Shown one piece after another: positions 34,830 through 46,749 of a DNA stretch of 64,000 bases (within the stretch, counting starts at the first letter, position 1; every line of letters starts with the position of its first letter). The position numbers and the translations under genes were made by a program. Source of the stretch: Pezicula radicicola (taxonomy: Eukaryota > Ascomycota > Leotiomycetes > Helotiales > Dermateaceae); the NCBI GenBank assembly GCA_003008705.1, contig PDUO01000024.1, forward strand, positions 623,120 through 687,119, written 5' to 3'. The notes beneath the pieces are model-generated. The model was not told where the DNA came from. It did not search any database and saw only the letters and a list, made by a program, of their open reading frames with translations.

Positions 34830-36924
34830 TTAATCACTATCCGTAAACGGATTCGTCAAATTCCACTCCACAAACCCAAGCCCGGGATCTAACCTCAAAC
34901 TAGGATCCAAAATCCCGGCTGGAGAATCATCATACGTTCCATTCCAACAATATCTCTCAAAACACCTCTCACACTGACTACTCCTCTGCAAACCAGCTCC
35001 CTCAAGACTCCTCTCAATAACAGCACAACCAATACAAGCCGGCCATTCAGAATCCAAAGTCCCATTCCCAGCAGTCACCAAATCGAAAGAATTAACAAGT
35101 ATTTCCCACATCTGGGCGGATGATGTAGCTGTTTGTGTCCAGGATATGTTGGTATAGGCTGAATAGGGAGCGTTTGCTAGATAGAGGATTATTGGTGAGT
35201 CGGTTGTGTTTGGTGTTGTTGTGAGTGAGGTGTCGCATCCGAAGAAAGTGGGTTGGATTGTCATATTTAAGTTTAACATTGTTGTTGCTGGGGGAACTAT
35301 GGGGAATGCGAGACCTGATGCGTTGGCTGCTAGGTAGGTGTCGTAGAGATTTGTGCCGTTGGTCCAAGAGTACGGTGCTGCGTCTCCTCCATTATCCTCC
35401 CAAGCAAAGATCAAGGATGGATTACGGACTGGCTGGATAAGTGGCCAGAGAGGAAGTCCTTGTCCGACTTCACTGGTATCGACGAGATTTAGATTTTCTG
35501 GTGGTGTGGTGGCCAATGAAGGTGAAGGTAACCCGGCGAATGGGTTCGGCCAGGTTGCGTAAACGATATCGGTCAGGTTTAAGTTGAAGTATTCTTGGAA
35601 GGCTTCGACAAGGGCTTCAATCTCGGCTTCAGGGAAAGTAACGGTTCTGGGTATTAGAGTGGAAGATGGAGAGCGTTTAGATTTGGAAAATGGAGCTTCG
35701 GTGTTGTTGGAGTTGGCTTCAATGACCCAGAAATTGAATGCTGAGGCCGCAGTTCCTAAGATGTAACTGGGGTATACTTTAGCAAGATTCTCTGCGGAGA
35801 GATCGGAATAATGTCTACCTTGCTCTGTCGAAACCTCGAACACAGGCGCTTTCGTTGACTACCGAGCCGTTTCCAAGGAGCGTGCCTATATATTCTATTG
35901 GAGTAAAGCCTGGCACGGGACCGTCCCAATTGCCAAACTCCCATGGAGTCATCTCGTACTAATTTGCCAGTCAGCATCATCTAGCGTCAAGATCGGACTT
36001 TTTTTAAGAAAAAAAAAAAAAGAATACGTACTATAGTACTATTGGAATAAGGCACTTCCAGACCAAAGTACTCCGTATCCTGGTTATCAAGCGCCGTAGT
36101 AAGGAGAATCGGAAACGGCATCTGGTGATTAAGGAAGTTACTCTGATTAGTTATATTTGAATAGGTGAAGCCAAGGCCTCCATTAGCTCCAGGCAAGAAC
36201 TCATAACCATATGCACGACCAAAATAATCGGCAACACCGACATCAAATCCAGCTTGTGCTTTCGCGGCGACATCTTCAAAGATCGACTCAGGTGTTCCAG
36301 CATTGGTAGAGGTATTATCGGTGTTATCAAATCGATTGATCCAAGGCTTCCAATCATCAAAAACTAACTCATCGACGGTCGGAAAGTTGAAGGCCGAAAG
36401 CCCGATTATAGGCCAGGAACCACCGGATTGACCAGTTATGTAAGTCATACTCTGCAACAAACCGCCAGTCTTTGCATCATTGGCAGCATCAAGACGAGAG
36501 TCTAAGGCCCTAAAAGCACCCACTCCAGTGAAAGCTGAGGCGTAACCACCACCACTAATAACCATTGATAATGTGGGGACGTCGGTATAGTTTGAGCTGA
36601 GCATGTGGGCCATCCATTGTGGAAGATCAAAATCTTCGAGACCTAGATTTTTGAGGTACGTTTCGAGGGCGCAGAGAACATGCTTCTTTTTCTCGTGTAC
36701 CCAAGATGCTTCGTTAGAACTCAGGCTTGTGGCTGGGCGGATCCATTGAATGTCGGCCGGACAGTCGACATAGACCGGTGCATAGCTTTGAGATAGGGCG
36801 TCTTCAATCGTGGATTGTGCATGGGCACCTAATATAGCTATATAGTGATTTTAATATCGAAATTGTGGGGGATGACATTATACATACCTACAGCTACAAA
36901 AGCGGCTGTCGCAAGAGACTGCAT
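34830..36924 (-). CDS. Secreted lysophospholipase / phospholipase B
   Basis: Exons are 36924-36888, 36828-36032, 35958-35819 and 35766-34830, with introns of 59, 73 and 52 nt, giving 636 residues. The N-terminus (MQSLATAAFVAVGAHAQS) is a signal peptide. The PLA2_B core has SMVISGGGYASAFTGVGAF (oxyanion region) and GQSGGSW with the nucleophile Ser at residue 147, then YEMTPWEFGNWDG, CVRGFDRASYILGTAASAFNFW, and LVDTSEVGQGLPLWPLIQP, which should hold the catalytic Asp. Many N-x-S/T sites and a Cys-rich C-terminus (CIGCAVIERS; CERCFERYC) fit a secreted glycoprotein. Family enzymes remove acyl chains from (lyso)phospholipids. Two core motifs depart from the usual SGGGYR and DGG. The 52-nt intron was placed because it joins two frames exactly at the conserved GFDRAS-YILGT junction. 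Confidence 0.88.
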
Positions 36925-39740
36925 GATGATCGATTAAGGCCAGAAGACTGGATGACGCTCTCCGATGCTCTTTCGAGTCTACTCTTGGATGGCATGGTTC
37001 CCTATATATAATGGATGAAAGCACAGCTATCGTACTCAACTTTTTTAAGTTAGTAACCTGGTTAAGACTAACCTAAATTCCTCATGCAGTTACATTCCCG
37101 CAGCCCCACTCCACTGAGGCCACGACTGCGTGCTGACTCGACGGACTTCACAGTATTGAACTGTGAATTGTAATTTACAGAGGTCTGCGCCATCATTCTG
37201 CCTTGAGTTGCGAAATTGAGACTATCCAAGACCAGAAACACAGTTGTATTTACGTGAAGCGGACTCGGAGTGAAATTGAGCAGGAATGCGAGCTCGGTTA
37301 GAGTCATGAGAAAAGGGGATGGCCACTGGCTCGCGTACTTTGCCTAATCGAGTCCAGCAGTGCGAAAAGGCACAGAACAGGCACAACACAATCACCGCAT
37401 TCTGCTCGTAAAGAAGTTCACGCTGAAAATTGGGTCTCTTCTTCACGTGTTCTTTCAAATAATCACATTGGAAATCAGTCCAAGAACAAGCTTTGAAGCA
37501 GGTAAGCAGTGACGTGGAGAAAGATAATCCATACCCGCAGCAGCGTACTTACTGAAATTACCTAGATAGGTAACAACAATAGATGTCGATATGAATACTC
37601 GCTTACTGTACCTAGCGTAACGTGCGCAAGCAAGTACCTTTCAGGTGGTAGTATCCAAGCTAATCAGCCCTTAGTAAATATCGACTAAAGGTGAATCTCG
37701 TGTTGGACCTGCAGCCCACTTTAAAATTCATTTTATTAACAAACATAGTAACAAACCTAACAGAAAACTGGATTTGGTATGCAGAAAACGTCGGAGATGT
37801 ACTACCGTCAGATATCAAATTCCCAAGCAATCAAGAAGCGCAAGAGAGGCTCCTACTCGAGCTGAAATATTCTCCATCTGATGTCTTCGCCCTTTCCCGG
37901 GTGGTCACTTCCTGGTTGTTTGACTTTCGCTTGCCCGATCTCATTGCGGGCATCTGTTACTCAATAATATCTACGAGATCTTGAAGAGATTTTCCTTTCT
38001 TGCCTGAGTTGTCAAAATAGACATTCAATTCGCAACTTTAAAGGTACTTAATTAGCGTGGTCGTATGTGAAAATAAGAGGGACCTGCTGGGATGCATCAA
38101 ACTTACCAGAGCCGGCCGCCACCTGGAGTTAATTTTGTTGGCATTGAGCTGCATTGAGACATGGGCATTCTTCATTAGCAAGCTCTTCCTGCTCTACCAG
38201 GATGGCCATCGTGATTTAACTGAAATGGCCTGCTTGCTATTCTTGGAAATAAGTAGCTCGTAATAGCCAACTTCTATGTCCATAGAGCTCGATCCTTCTA
38301 AAAATTGGTGTTTAATGCTATTATTAAGCAATGAATAATCATATTCAGAAGGTACCGGAAATATGAAACTGAAAGGATCCTCTACTGTAAGTGGGGCTTG
38401 AAAGAAAGTCCATCTGGTATCCGGCACTACTAGTGCACCTTTGATGGCATGAGCCTTAGACTTGTCTTTAGAGCAGAAAAAAACACACAAGCACTTAGAT
38501 ATACCAATAGTAGCCCTGCCAAACGATCAACTCCACTGCTTCGGCTTCCAGCACGCAATGGGAGTTAGTACCCTTTGTGCTCAGCACTCTTTGCTTCAGC
38601 AGCCTTTGAAGCGTGCTGAGAACCTGGAAAACTGGGAATAATATGTCCAAATTTTCTCGACGAATTACATATTCGTTGTCAGTTGGAATGGCTGTTGTCA
38701 CATGGCGGGATGTTGTTATTCTTTTGTTTTATACATCTCAGATGAATCGAATGTGATAGTTAGAGCAGTTGGGTTTCCTATGACCTGAGTTGTCTTTTTT
38801 ATGATCTAGCTTTCTGTGTCAGCTACGTTGTCAGAAGCTGTAAAAGCAACATATATCTAAGTGAGGAGGGGAGTAAACGAAGTTTTTTTTATAGCTATAG
38901 CTAAACCTATGAACAACCCGCTTTAAGAGAAACTGTAGTGAATACGGTTAGTGTTACTTTTATTAGTAGCTTAATCCATCCAGAACATATACCATACAGT
39001 GCATTACAACACAAAGGAAAAAGCGATCTAGTTCAAAGCACTTGGCAACATCCACTAAGGCTTGCCTTGAGGCATATTTGAGGTTCCAGGAAGGTGAAGT
39101 TGTTTGTGTTCACTTAAATATGTGCTAATGGATTAGGGGTGCGACTCTATTATAATATTCGTTAAGTAACTGGCGCACTGTAAATATCTAAGATTGTAAG
39201 AAAGTTTAAGTAAGAATATGTGTATATAGAAAGTTCTGGGCTGAAAGATAACTCCATTGTTTGTGGACTTAGCGAAAAAGGGGGTTCAACAAAGTCGAAG
39301 CACAATGCCAATTCTCTCTCGAGGTTGCACTGCCTCCGAGTGGTCTCAAATTTATCTAATTCTATCAGATTTGGGTGGTTAGTAAATATTTATATTTGTC
39401 TACCTATTCAACTTTATTTTGGATTTTTTGGATTGACAAAACAAACAACTATGCTGCTATTACTTTCTCACTAGTAATTTACCCGATGCTCTATAAGCTA
39501 TTCAAGACTCCCGAAACTCTTTCTTGTCGGTATACTTCGTAGCTTCCAGAGATTCTGAAAAGGTGAATATCTCTTAGTGACTTGACTAGTCTCGCTTCTG
39601 CTCTCTGGTGCCCCACCAAGGAAAAGGGGGAGCGATGCAACAAAAAGCCACAAAGGGAAAAAATTCGAAATCCAATTCCGAATTCAAGGATAAGAAGCAA
39701 GTATGGTGATATACAAGAGGTAAAAATTTCAAAAGAGAAG
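36925..39740. other. Long intergenic stretch, no supported gene
   Basis: Several overlapping open frames of 60-100 codons occur (37068-37458, 37691-37984, 38194-38701), none with a recognisable domain, a good start context or matching splice sites. They may be remnants of decayed genes. A poly-T run lies near 38884. Confidence 0.4.
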
Positions 39741-39827
39741 TCCCTTAGGGGCGAGTTGAACGCCCGACATTCGGATATATCTGAACAGTTACAGTCCGAC
39801 GCCATAAACCAACTAGACGACCAAGGG
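39741..39827 (-). tRNA. tRNA-Tyr (GTA) with a 12-nt intron
   Basis: Read on the minus strand, the acceptor stem is CCCTTGG paired with CTAAGGG, plus discriminator A. The D arm is GTC...GGC around TAGTTGG. The anticodon stem is TCGGA/TCCGA with loop CTGTAA plus A, split after position 37 by a 12-nt intron (CTGTTCAGATAT). The T arm is GGGCG-TTCAACT-CGCCC. The mature length is 75 nt. A T-run for polymerase III termination follows (complement of AAAA at 39731-39734). Anticodon GTA with an intron at this position is normal for fungal tRNA-Tyr. Confidence 0.93.
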
Positions 39828-40862
39828 TTGTTTGCTTTGTTTGATTCTACTTCCCGTTATTTTGGTCTTTAACTTAGGCAGAGCCCTGTGTATACTTTAC
39901 AAAAAAATTCATTTTTGATGTGGAATTGAATAAACATAGGTGAAAATATATTTCCTTGTCTTTGCTATTAGACTTTTTAATATCCTGTTCCAATGTTCGT
40001 TTTATTTCTTAATCTTTTAGAATATGAACGGTTTTCGGATTGATTAACTCTTTACACCTATACAGTGACCTTGAATGCTAATACTTCGATAGCAACAAGA
40101 CAATGAATAGTACTGCAAGATTTAGTGGACTATACTAGCTCTCCAGTGTACCCAGAACATTACCCAAAAATTTATCTTACTCTTACCTTCACTTACCAAT
40201 ACCCCATCTAAAGTTTTCTAGGTACAGTGATGATGAAGTGAATTCTCTATGTTATACTCTTAAATTATGCCATTATAATGATGCAATGCTATATTCTCCT
40301 ACATTCAAGGACCGTAGCATTACATTTGACCGCTTACTAAGCCACAATTCTCGCGGTTGCCTGGCCAACTTGAGTACTTGTAATCAATCCATCACATTTT
40401 GTCTCATCCATTAAAAAGGTACGCCTTCGAGCGTCGATATCGGGCTTTTAGGGGACTATGCAATCTCGGTGAACAGCAAAGAGTGAAGAGCGATGGCCTA
40501 AACATGCATAGTCCCGACTGCTCCTTTCCTCTTTCGTTGTAGTCTGCACCCTCAGTTCTCGGCCGACACTCTCGGTCCTCGGTGCGACGTCCACGAAAAA
40601 AAAAACGCGCTACAAAATAAAATAAAAATGGCTCAGAAATGAATATTTCAAATAATAATGGAGAATAGCGTTGGTTAAATCCGACATGGAGAATATCTAC
40701 AAAGTAGGTCGGGCGTTGATCTCTGCGGGCTCGGATATTAGGTAGGTCGATGACGATGGAGAGGCGAGAGGTGCTAGGTATAACAACTGTATATATGTTG
40801 TCAAGAATTTCAATTCTCACATAGAATTTATACATCAAATTCAACCCGCCTTTTTCTTCTTC
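39828..40862. other. Intergenic, 5' of the multicopper oxidase
   Basis: AT-rich to about 40400. A minus-strand open frame at 40404-40877 does not resemble a known protein. This region should contain the promoter of the multicopper oxidase. I find no in-frame ATG here that would supply its signal peptide. Confidence 0.4.
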
Positions 40863-43162
40863 AGAGATTCCTTTCAAATTGCCACTTTCTTTTACCTTGT
40901 GGCGTTTCTCATTCTTTCTGCTCTATCAAGGACCACCACAGCTCTACGCCAAATGATTCATGATGACCAATTTCAACCCCATTATATACTTCGAGTCACT
41001 GAACAAGTGGTCTCTATAGCTTGTAGGACTAGACTCACAGCATTAGTCAACGGTACGTTGAATGCTTGGCTGCCTTTCTCCGAGAATGGCATAAGACTGA
41101 CATTATTCCTTTTTTACATTCGCTTACTTGAACAGGGACATCACCACCAGGTCCAGCAATTTATATGAGAGAAAATCAGACGACATGGGTGAGAGTATAT
41201 AATGATTTAGGCTCTCAGAATCTTACAATGGTATGTAAAAACACTTGTCTCTTCGAGCAACACATAGAAAGTGACTAATTTTGAAATCTCTCAACATAGC
41301 ATTGGCATGGTCTGAGCCAATCTGCTGCTCCCTACTCTGATGGTACACCTCAGGCAACTCAGTGGCCTATAAAGGTAAGCCCCCTTCAAAGTCGAACAAA
41401 TCGTAATATTGTTTTAAAAGAGGAATTACTGAAGAAAGAGAACAAGCCCAACATTTTTTTGACTATGAAATTCGACCACAGATTGGAGAAGCTGGGTAAT
41501 ATTTCTATCACTCCCACGTTGAGTTTCAAGCTGTGTCCGTTGCAGGACCTCTGATCGTGGAGGAGCAGTTGAATGGTAAACCGCCTTTTTCGTATGACGA
41601 TGAGAGAATTCTGTTTCTCTCTGAACTCTTCAATAAAACTGATGAGATGGTAATAAATACTCTAACTGTTCCTTACGATCAATTTGCATGGTAAGTAGAT
41701 TTAAATTTCTTTGATTTTTAATTTAGATATATGGCACTTACTAATATTTCATTTCTTGGTTAGGCCCGGAGAAACAGAGACAGTATTAGTAAATGGGAAT
41801 AGCTTCCTCAGTTTGGATGCAAATGAGTCAGAAGCACCACAACCATGGTCAAAGCCAGATCCTTCAGTCCAAACAACCTGCGGCCCCGAAATTATCCAAG
41901 TCGAACCAGGAAAGACATATTGGATACGAGCAATCGGCGATATGGCTCTCAGTCTAGTATCGTTCGCCATCGAAAATCATCAGAATCTGTCTGTCATCGC
42001 TGCAGATGCAGGTTATACACAACCAGCCGAAACGGATCATATCCAGGTTGGTGGCGGACAACGATTTGATTTCCTGCTCCAAACCAAGACAGAAACCAAG
42101 CTACAAAGTCTCGGAAAGTCTGTATTTTGGGTTCAACTGGAAACTCGTTATCGTCCTACCAATGTCACGTCTTACGCACTACTCTCTTACAACACTAACC
42201 TGGATTTCAACCAGACAATCCCATCATCTCCTCCAACCAACGCTCCTCTTACAATCACGAATCAGGTTCAACAGTGGTTAGAATACACACTTCAACCCCT
42301 ACAACCCAATAACTTCCCCAGCACCGATGAAGTATCTCGACAGGTATTCCTCACATCAGCACAATTAATGGCACAAAGTGGTTTATTCTGGTCCATCAAC
42401 AACCGTACCTGGACAGAATCCAATCAACATTTAAACGATACTCCCTACAACAACACTAATCCTTCCGTCGGTATCCCATACCTAATCAACATCTACGAAC
42501 AAGGAGAAAACGCGATTCCAGACTACGAGACTGTTGTTAAAAAATATGGCGGCTGGGATCCTAATCTCAACGTATACGCTGCTAGAGTGGACGAAGTAAT
42601 CGACATTATTTTGGTTAATGAACCGGATGGACTTGATGGTGGGTTTGATATTCATCCATGGCATATTCATGGTGATCATATCTATGATCTTGGTAGTGGC
42701 CCTGGTACATATAATGCCACGGAAAACGAGGAGAGACCAAAAGGATATAATCCGGTGCGCAGGGATACAACTTATCTTTATATGTATACTACTACTGATG
42801 ACGTTGGCGACAATGTGAATTATACCAGTCAAGGGTGGAGGGCATGGCGATTAAGAGTTGAAAATGCTGGGTAAGTGCAATATTATTCTTGAATAATCCT
42901 ACTTTTCCCTTTTCAATTTTGAATGAGAAAACTCTACTGACACTTTATTCTTCCTTTTTTTTCTTTTAGTGTATGGATGGTTCATTGTCATATTCTTCAA
43001 CATATGATCATGGGTATGCAATCTGTCTGGGTCATGGGTAATGCATCAGAAATCACATGTGGAACGACGCCTGATTTAGTGACGGGCTATCTTACTTATG
43101 GAGGCAACGCCTACGGAAATGCGAGCTATGATCCTTTAGTGAATCATTACTATGATTATTGA
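40863..43162 (+). pseudogene. Multicopper oxidase (laccase / ascorbate-oxidase-like), probably inactivated
   Basis: Exon-like blocks are about 40863-41052, 41136-41230, 41300-41374, about 41444-41690, 41764-42870 and 42970-43162. All four copper motifs are present: HWHG (41300), HSHVEF (about 41509), HPWHIHG (about 42655) and HCHILQH (about 42985). The order of the three cupredoxin domains is normal and many N-x-S/T sites fit secretion. Damage: a signal-peptide-like stretch (LVAFLILSALSRTTTAL) has no in-frame ATG, and the first is at 40953, after it. An in-frame TAA at 41497-41499 falls between IGEAG and YFYHSH. The splice into HFFDYEI does not keep frame with any AG acceptor that I can find. 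The downstream 387-codon frame is intact, so the loss looks recent, or there are sequencing errors. Confidence 0.75.
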
Positions 43163-44238
43163 ATGGTTATGTTGTCTAGTATACAAGAAGATGGGATTTG
43201 AAGATTGTCGGAGACTTAACTCCTTTTGAATGTCATGTGTTCTAAGACTGATGTAAAGTTACGCATATGGAACCAGAACGGCTGGATAAAGTGGGTTTGA
43301 AAGTTGAGGGGTCTAAATTTGTAATTTATACGGATGTAAAAGTTCAAAAGTAATGGAGGATGCTAGTGTTTAATTATAATCACCAATTTCTACTATTCAA
43401 ATGGGCAACAAATATGGATGAGCATGGGCGAGAGTGAAGTGACGCGAGGGTGAGCAAAGTAGCAAATAGCATTGCATATTACTACCTAGGTATTCGAGTA
43501 TCGCTCGATTGCGTTAATTCCAACGATTTTGCCAAATATTGAGTTGACCAATTTGGGCACCGAATTCGTCAATTCGGTGATTTTATATCTAAATTCTTAA
43601 ATTTCTTTATCTCTAATCACTCCACCAGCTCTTTATTAACTTGATCCTTAATCAATCAATTAAGCTAAAAGATAAACATTTGATCGGAAATAAAGTACCG
43701 ATTCTAAATCATTTATTCCTGTGTTTTACGTATATCCTTATTCTCGTATACTCTCATTTTTACATGATATTTTGCTACTTAGGCATCTCTGTCACTTTAA
43801 ATCCTGTGTTTTTACGTGCCTCCTACGCAGATTTGAGTAATGGAAATAGCAAAGAACTACAAGGTAGTTATTAAGAAGCAAATTGCAGATGAGAAGAGGC
43901 ACGAGGCCCAATTTATAGACAAGGGACAGGTCAAGGGCAATTAAGCTAAATTAAATTGATCAAATAGGCGGGATACATCTTCATCGATTTGGTCAATTCG
44001 TAGCTATTTCGCGAATTATCGCCGAATATGTCAATTCGACCAATTGAATTGCTCAATTAATTAAATTAGTAAAACCGTCGGGTTACACAGCAGGATGCCA
44101 ACTCAGTTCTTATCACCTTATATTTCCCCGCCATGAATCAGACCCAACTAGATAAAACCACTTTTTACCTTACATTTTGTCCTAAGCTTGCAAGCCCTTA
44201 TTCCAAATTGTAACACAAAGTCCTTAGGAACAAAAATT
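43163..44238. other. Intergenic with AATTGA/TCAATT-rich sequence
   Basis: From 43500 to 44070 the words GTCAATTC, ACCAATT and AATTGA recur many times on both strands. They include a perfect hairpin at about 43559-43580 with arms CACCGAATT and AATTCGGTG around CGTC. This suggests a degenerate AT-rich repeat, but I could not define terminal repeats. No gene is supported. Confidence 0.45.
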
Positions 44239-46749
44239 ATGCCAGTTCTAGAGCAAATCAACCCTTCATCTTACCTCGGCCATGGCCTTCAGAATCCCGC
44301 TTATATTGCCGATATGTCGGATGTGGAAGCATCCATATGTGCACCACCCTGCGAATGCCCAGACTGTCAACATAGTTTCTATTTATCAGAAGAGCAGTTC
44401 CGGCCATGCTTTTGGTATCGTGGTCGAATTTCCGACCGTGATGCTGAGCGTATCGTTGCAAAGCACATTCATGATGCTCAGGAAGACAGACAATATTTGT
44501 TAGAGCGACTCGCTTCACATGCAGATATTGTAATGAACAGGTGGAAGAAGAAAAGCCGGGAGAAACGTAAAGTATTACTTTTGGAAGCTGTACCAGAACT
44601 ATACAAGCACCGATGGATTATTCCACGTTATTGCTACACGGCTGAGAGTAAGACGGGTGGCATAGGAGGTCGACCTTGGGCACGGCGATGTCAACTTTTA
44701 CTCCATTGGTTCAATTTGGAAGTGCTTCAGGTGAACCCTGCAATTCTATTTGCCTTGTTGCACAATCGAACTGCATATCATCCCCAGGATTGGGCAACAT
44801 TCGACGGCAGACAGTTGATTCTCAGTTGGGCCTGTGGATACTTTGACGTTGAATACTCGGCGAAATGTGTTATCATGTATGGCCCAAGGTACGGGGAACT
44901 GGTAGACTGGCAAGCTAGTCCGGCACACAGAGGAGATATCATTGGTTTCCCCAAGGCACGACTTATACTCGAAGCGCAAGCATACCTTTTATCAGCACTT
45001 CGAAAAATTACAGACAAGATACTCCATGGAGTGGACTTTAGCAAGCCAGCTACAGCAGAAAAATGGAAATCGATGACAAAGGTTGGTTTCAGACACGCCA
45101 ATGAGGTGGAATTATGGTCACCATACACGAATCAAGCATTCTCTGCGCCTCCAGTATTCTCTATAAATAATCTTATCTCTATCGCTCAGGCGAGAGTAGA
45201 AGCCGTGGGTGACCATTTATGGTTTCTACAAACCGAACCAGCCTACATGAGACGGCATATCAGGGAGCTATATCAGGGCGAATTTTTCAAGGCCATTAAA
45301 AAAGAGGCATCAGGCGCCATAGTAGCTACAGTGCTATTCGACGACGTTATATCATATTGGCGTTGGAGTTGGATCAGAAGTGAGTGCGAGCACGTAAAGA
45401 GCATTCATGATCGTTTCCGAGATAGCATTCAACAAGGAAAACCCCTTCCTGCTGCATACGATAAAGCTTTAGGTGCACTCGAACTTCTTGTAATAAATGC
45501 GGTGCTCGACCGAGCCCTTCAATTCTCAAAAGTAATGCCTCAACGGCCTGGATTTTCTCACAATTGGACTTTTGAATGGAAACATGATCATGGACCAACT
45601 ACTTTCCACACCAAACGTAGACCTGGGACACCTATAGAGCAGAAGGATCAATTTGAGAAAGACCCTCTGGAATGGTGTTTGCTTCAAATGCAAGCCCAGC
45701 CAGACACGCAAACAAACTACGACCATGCAATTTTATTCGCCTTCCTCGAAAGCCATCTAGCTCACAGCAATATGAAAGAAAGGTCTCGAGTCGATGAGGT
45801 TCTATACCAAAAACTTTCTGACTTGGCAGCTTGTCATGAGATGCTTGTGTCTGTTCGAATGCACAGGCCCCAAAACAAAGCTAGAGAAATTGACGAGGTT
45901 GAGAAATCAGAAGACCGGGTTGCTTGGAAAGGCTGGAAAATAGGAGGATATCTCACGGATGAGGATACAATTCGCTCTGGGACCGCACTTCTCAAAGACT
46001 TTTATGAGGCACCTTTACCGACGGGACCAAAGAACTCAACTTGGATCAACTGCTCCCAGTCCATTCGTAAGGCACTTGAAGCTTTCTGGACGAGTCTGAG
46101 AAAAACACCTAAAATGGTCTTCGAAATGTCAAATTTTAGCCCAGAGGAGGTTCGTTCTAACATGGAGATCCTTTCGGTTAATCTTACTCAGGAGTATAAG
46201 GACTTGGTTCAAGCTGAGGAGCAAGAAATTTTGGCGAGTATCGAAAATTCCCGTGTAAAAACCAATGTTCCTATTCAGAAGGAATGGGGCTCCGAGAGCA
46301 CGGTAAGAAATGATACACCATTATCAAAAACCAAAAGCAAGACACGTCCGGCCGAACAAACTACGGGTCTCGAAGGGATCCAAGATGGTGTTGCTGCCAT
46401 GACGGTTGAAACCGAGCAAATTGAGACACCAAAAGTACAGGTAAAGAATCGAGCTTATGATATGCTGATGATAATGTTTCCTGCAACTGCTACGGAGTCT
46501 GCCAAAAGTATTGATTGGGACTTGTTCGTACATGCAATGTCAGACCTTGGGTTTTCAGCAAGGAATGTGGGCGGTTCTGCAGTAGTGTTTGAGGAAGGCT
46601 CTTTAGTTGAAGGAAGAGCTACAGGTGGAAGAATCATCTTCCATAAGCCTCATCCTATTCCGAAAATTGATCCTATTATGTTGCATTCTATGGGAAAGAG
46701 AATGGCAAAGTGGTTTGGTTGGCACAGGGAACTTTTCACTTTGGAGTAA
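44239..46749 (+). CDS. Uncharacterised fungal protein with HicA-like C-terminal domain
   Basis: A single exon of 836 residues. The first ATG in the frame is at 44239 (MPVLEQINPSSYLGHGLQ). An N-terminal Cys/His cluster (CAPPCECPDCQH, about residues 33-46) may bind metal. A long mostly helical body follows, rich in Trp and charged residues (RWKKKSREKRKVLLLEAVPELYKHRW; PHRGD-like and FPKARLILEAQAYLLSALRKI), with no enzyme motif I recognise. After a low-complexity linker (about 690-740) comes a compact tail: DWDLFVHAMSDLGFSA, GGSAVVF, GRIIFHKPHP, KIDPIMLHSMGKRMAKWFGW. This tail resembles the small dsRBD-like fold of HicA proteins (Gly-Ser then His-Pro-x-Pro). The architecture is common in filamentous ascomycetes but its function is not known to me. 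No signal peptide or membrane segment is visible. Confidence 0.85.
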   Translation: MPVLEQINPSSYLGHGLQNPAYIADMSDVEASICAPPCECPDCQHSFYLSEEQFRPCFWYRGRISDRDAERIVAKHIHDAQEDRQYLLERLASHADIVMNRWKKKSREKRKVLLLEAVPELYKHRWIIPRYCYTAESKTGGIGGRPWARRCQLLLHWFNLEVLQVNPAILFALLHNRTAYHPQDWATFDGRQLILSWACGYFDVEYSAKCVIMYGPRYGELVDWQASPAHRGDIIGFPKARLILEAQAYLLSALRKITDKILHGVDFSKPATAEKWKSMTKVGFRHANEVELWSPYTNQAFSAPPVFSINNLISIAQARVEAVGDHLWFLQTEPAYMRRHIRELYQGEFFKAIKKEASGAIVATVLFDDVISYWRWSWIRSECEHVKSIHDRFRDSIQQGKPLPAAYDKALGALELLVINAVLDRALQFSKVMPQRPGFSHNWTFEWKHDHGPTTFHTKRRPGTPIEQKDQFEKDPLEWCLLQMQAQPDTQTNYDHAILFAFLESHLAHSNMKERSRVDEVLYQKLSDLAACHEMLVSVRMHRPQNKAREIDEVEKSEDRVAWKGWKIGGYLTDEDTIRSGTALLKDFYEAPLPTGPKNSTWINCSQSIRKALEAFWTSLRKTPKMVFEMSNFSPEEVRSNMEILSVNLTQEYKDLVQAEEQEILASIENSRVKTNVPIQKEWGSESTVRNDTPLSKTKSKTRPAEQTTGLEGIQDGVAAMTVETEQIETPKVQVKNRAYDMLMIMFPATATESAKSIDWDLFVHAMSDLGFSARNVGGSAVVFEEGSLVEGRATGGRIIFHKPHPIPKIDPIMLHSMGKRMAKWFGWHRELFTLE

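Noticed and set aside
35756..35980. Phospholipase frameshift at the GFDRA region, which first suggested a pseudogene
   Set aside because: A 52-nt GT-AG intron (35767-35818) joins the two frames exactly at a conserved motif, so the gene is intact.
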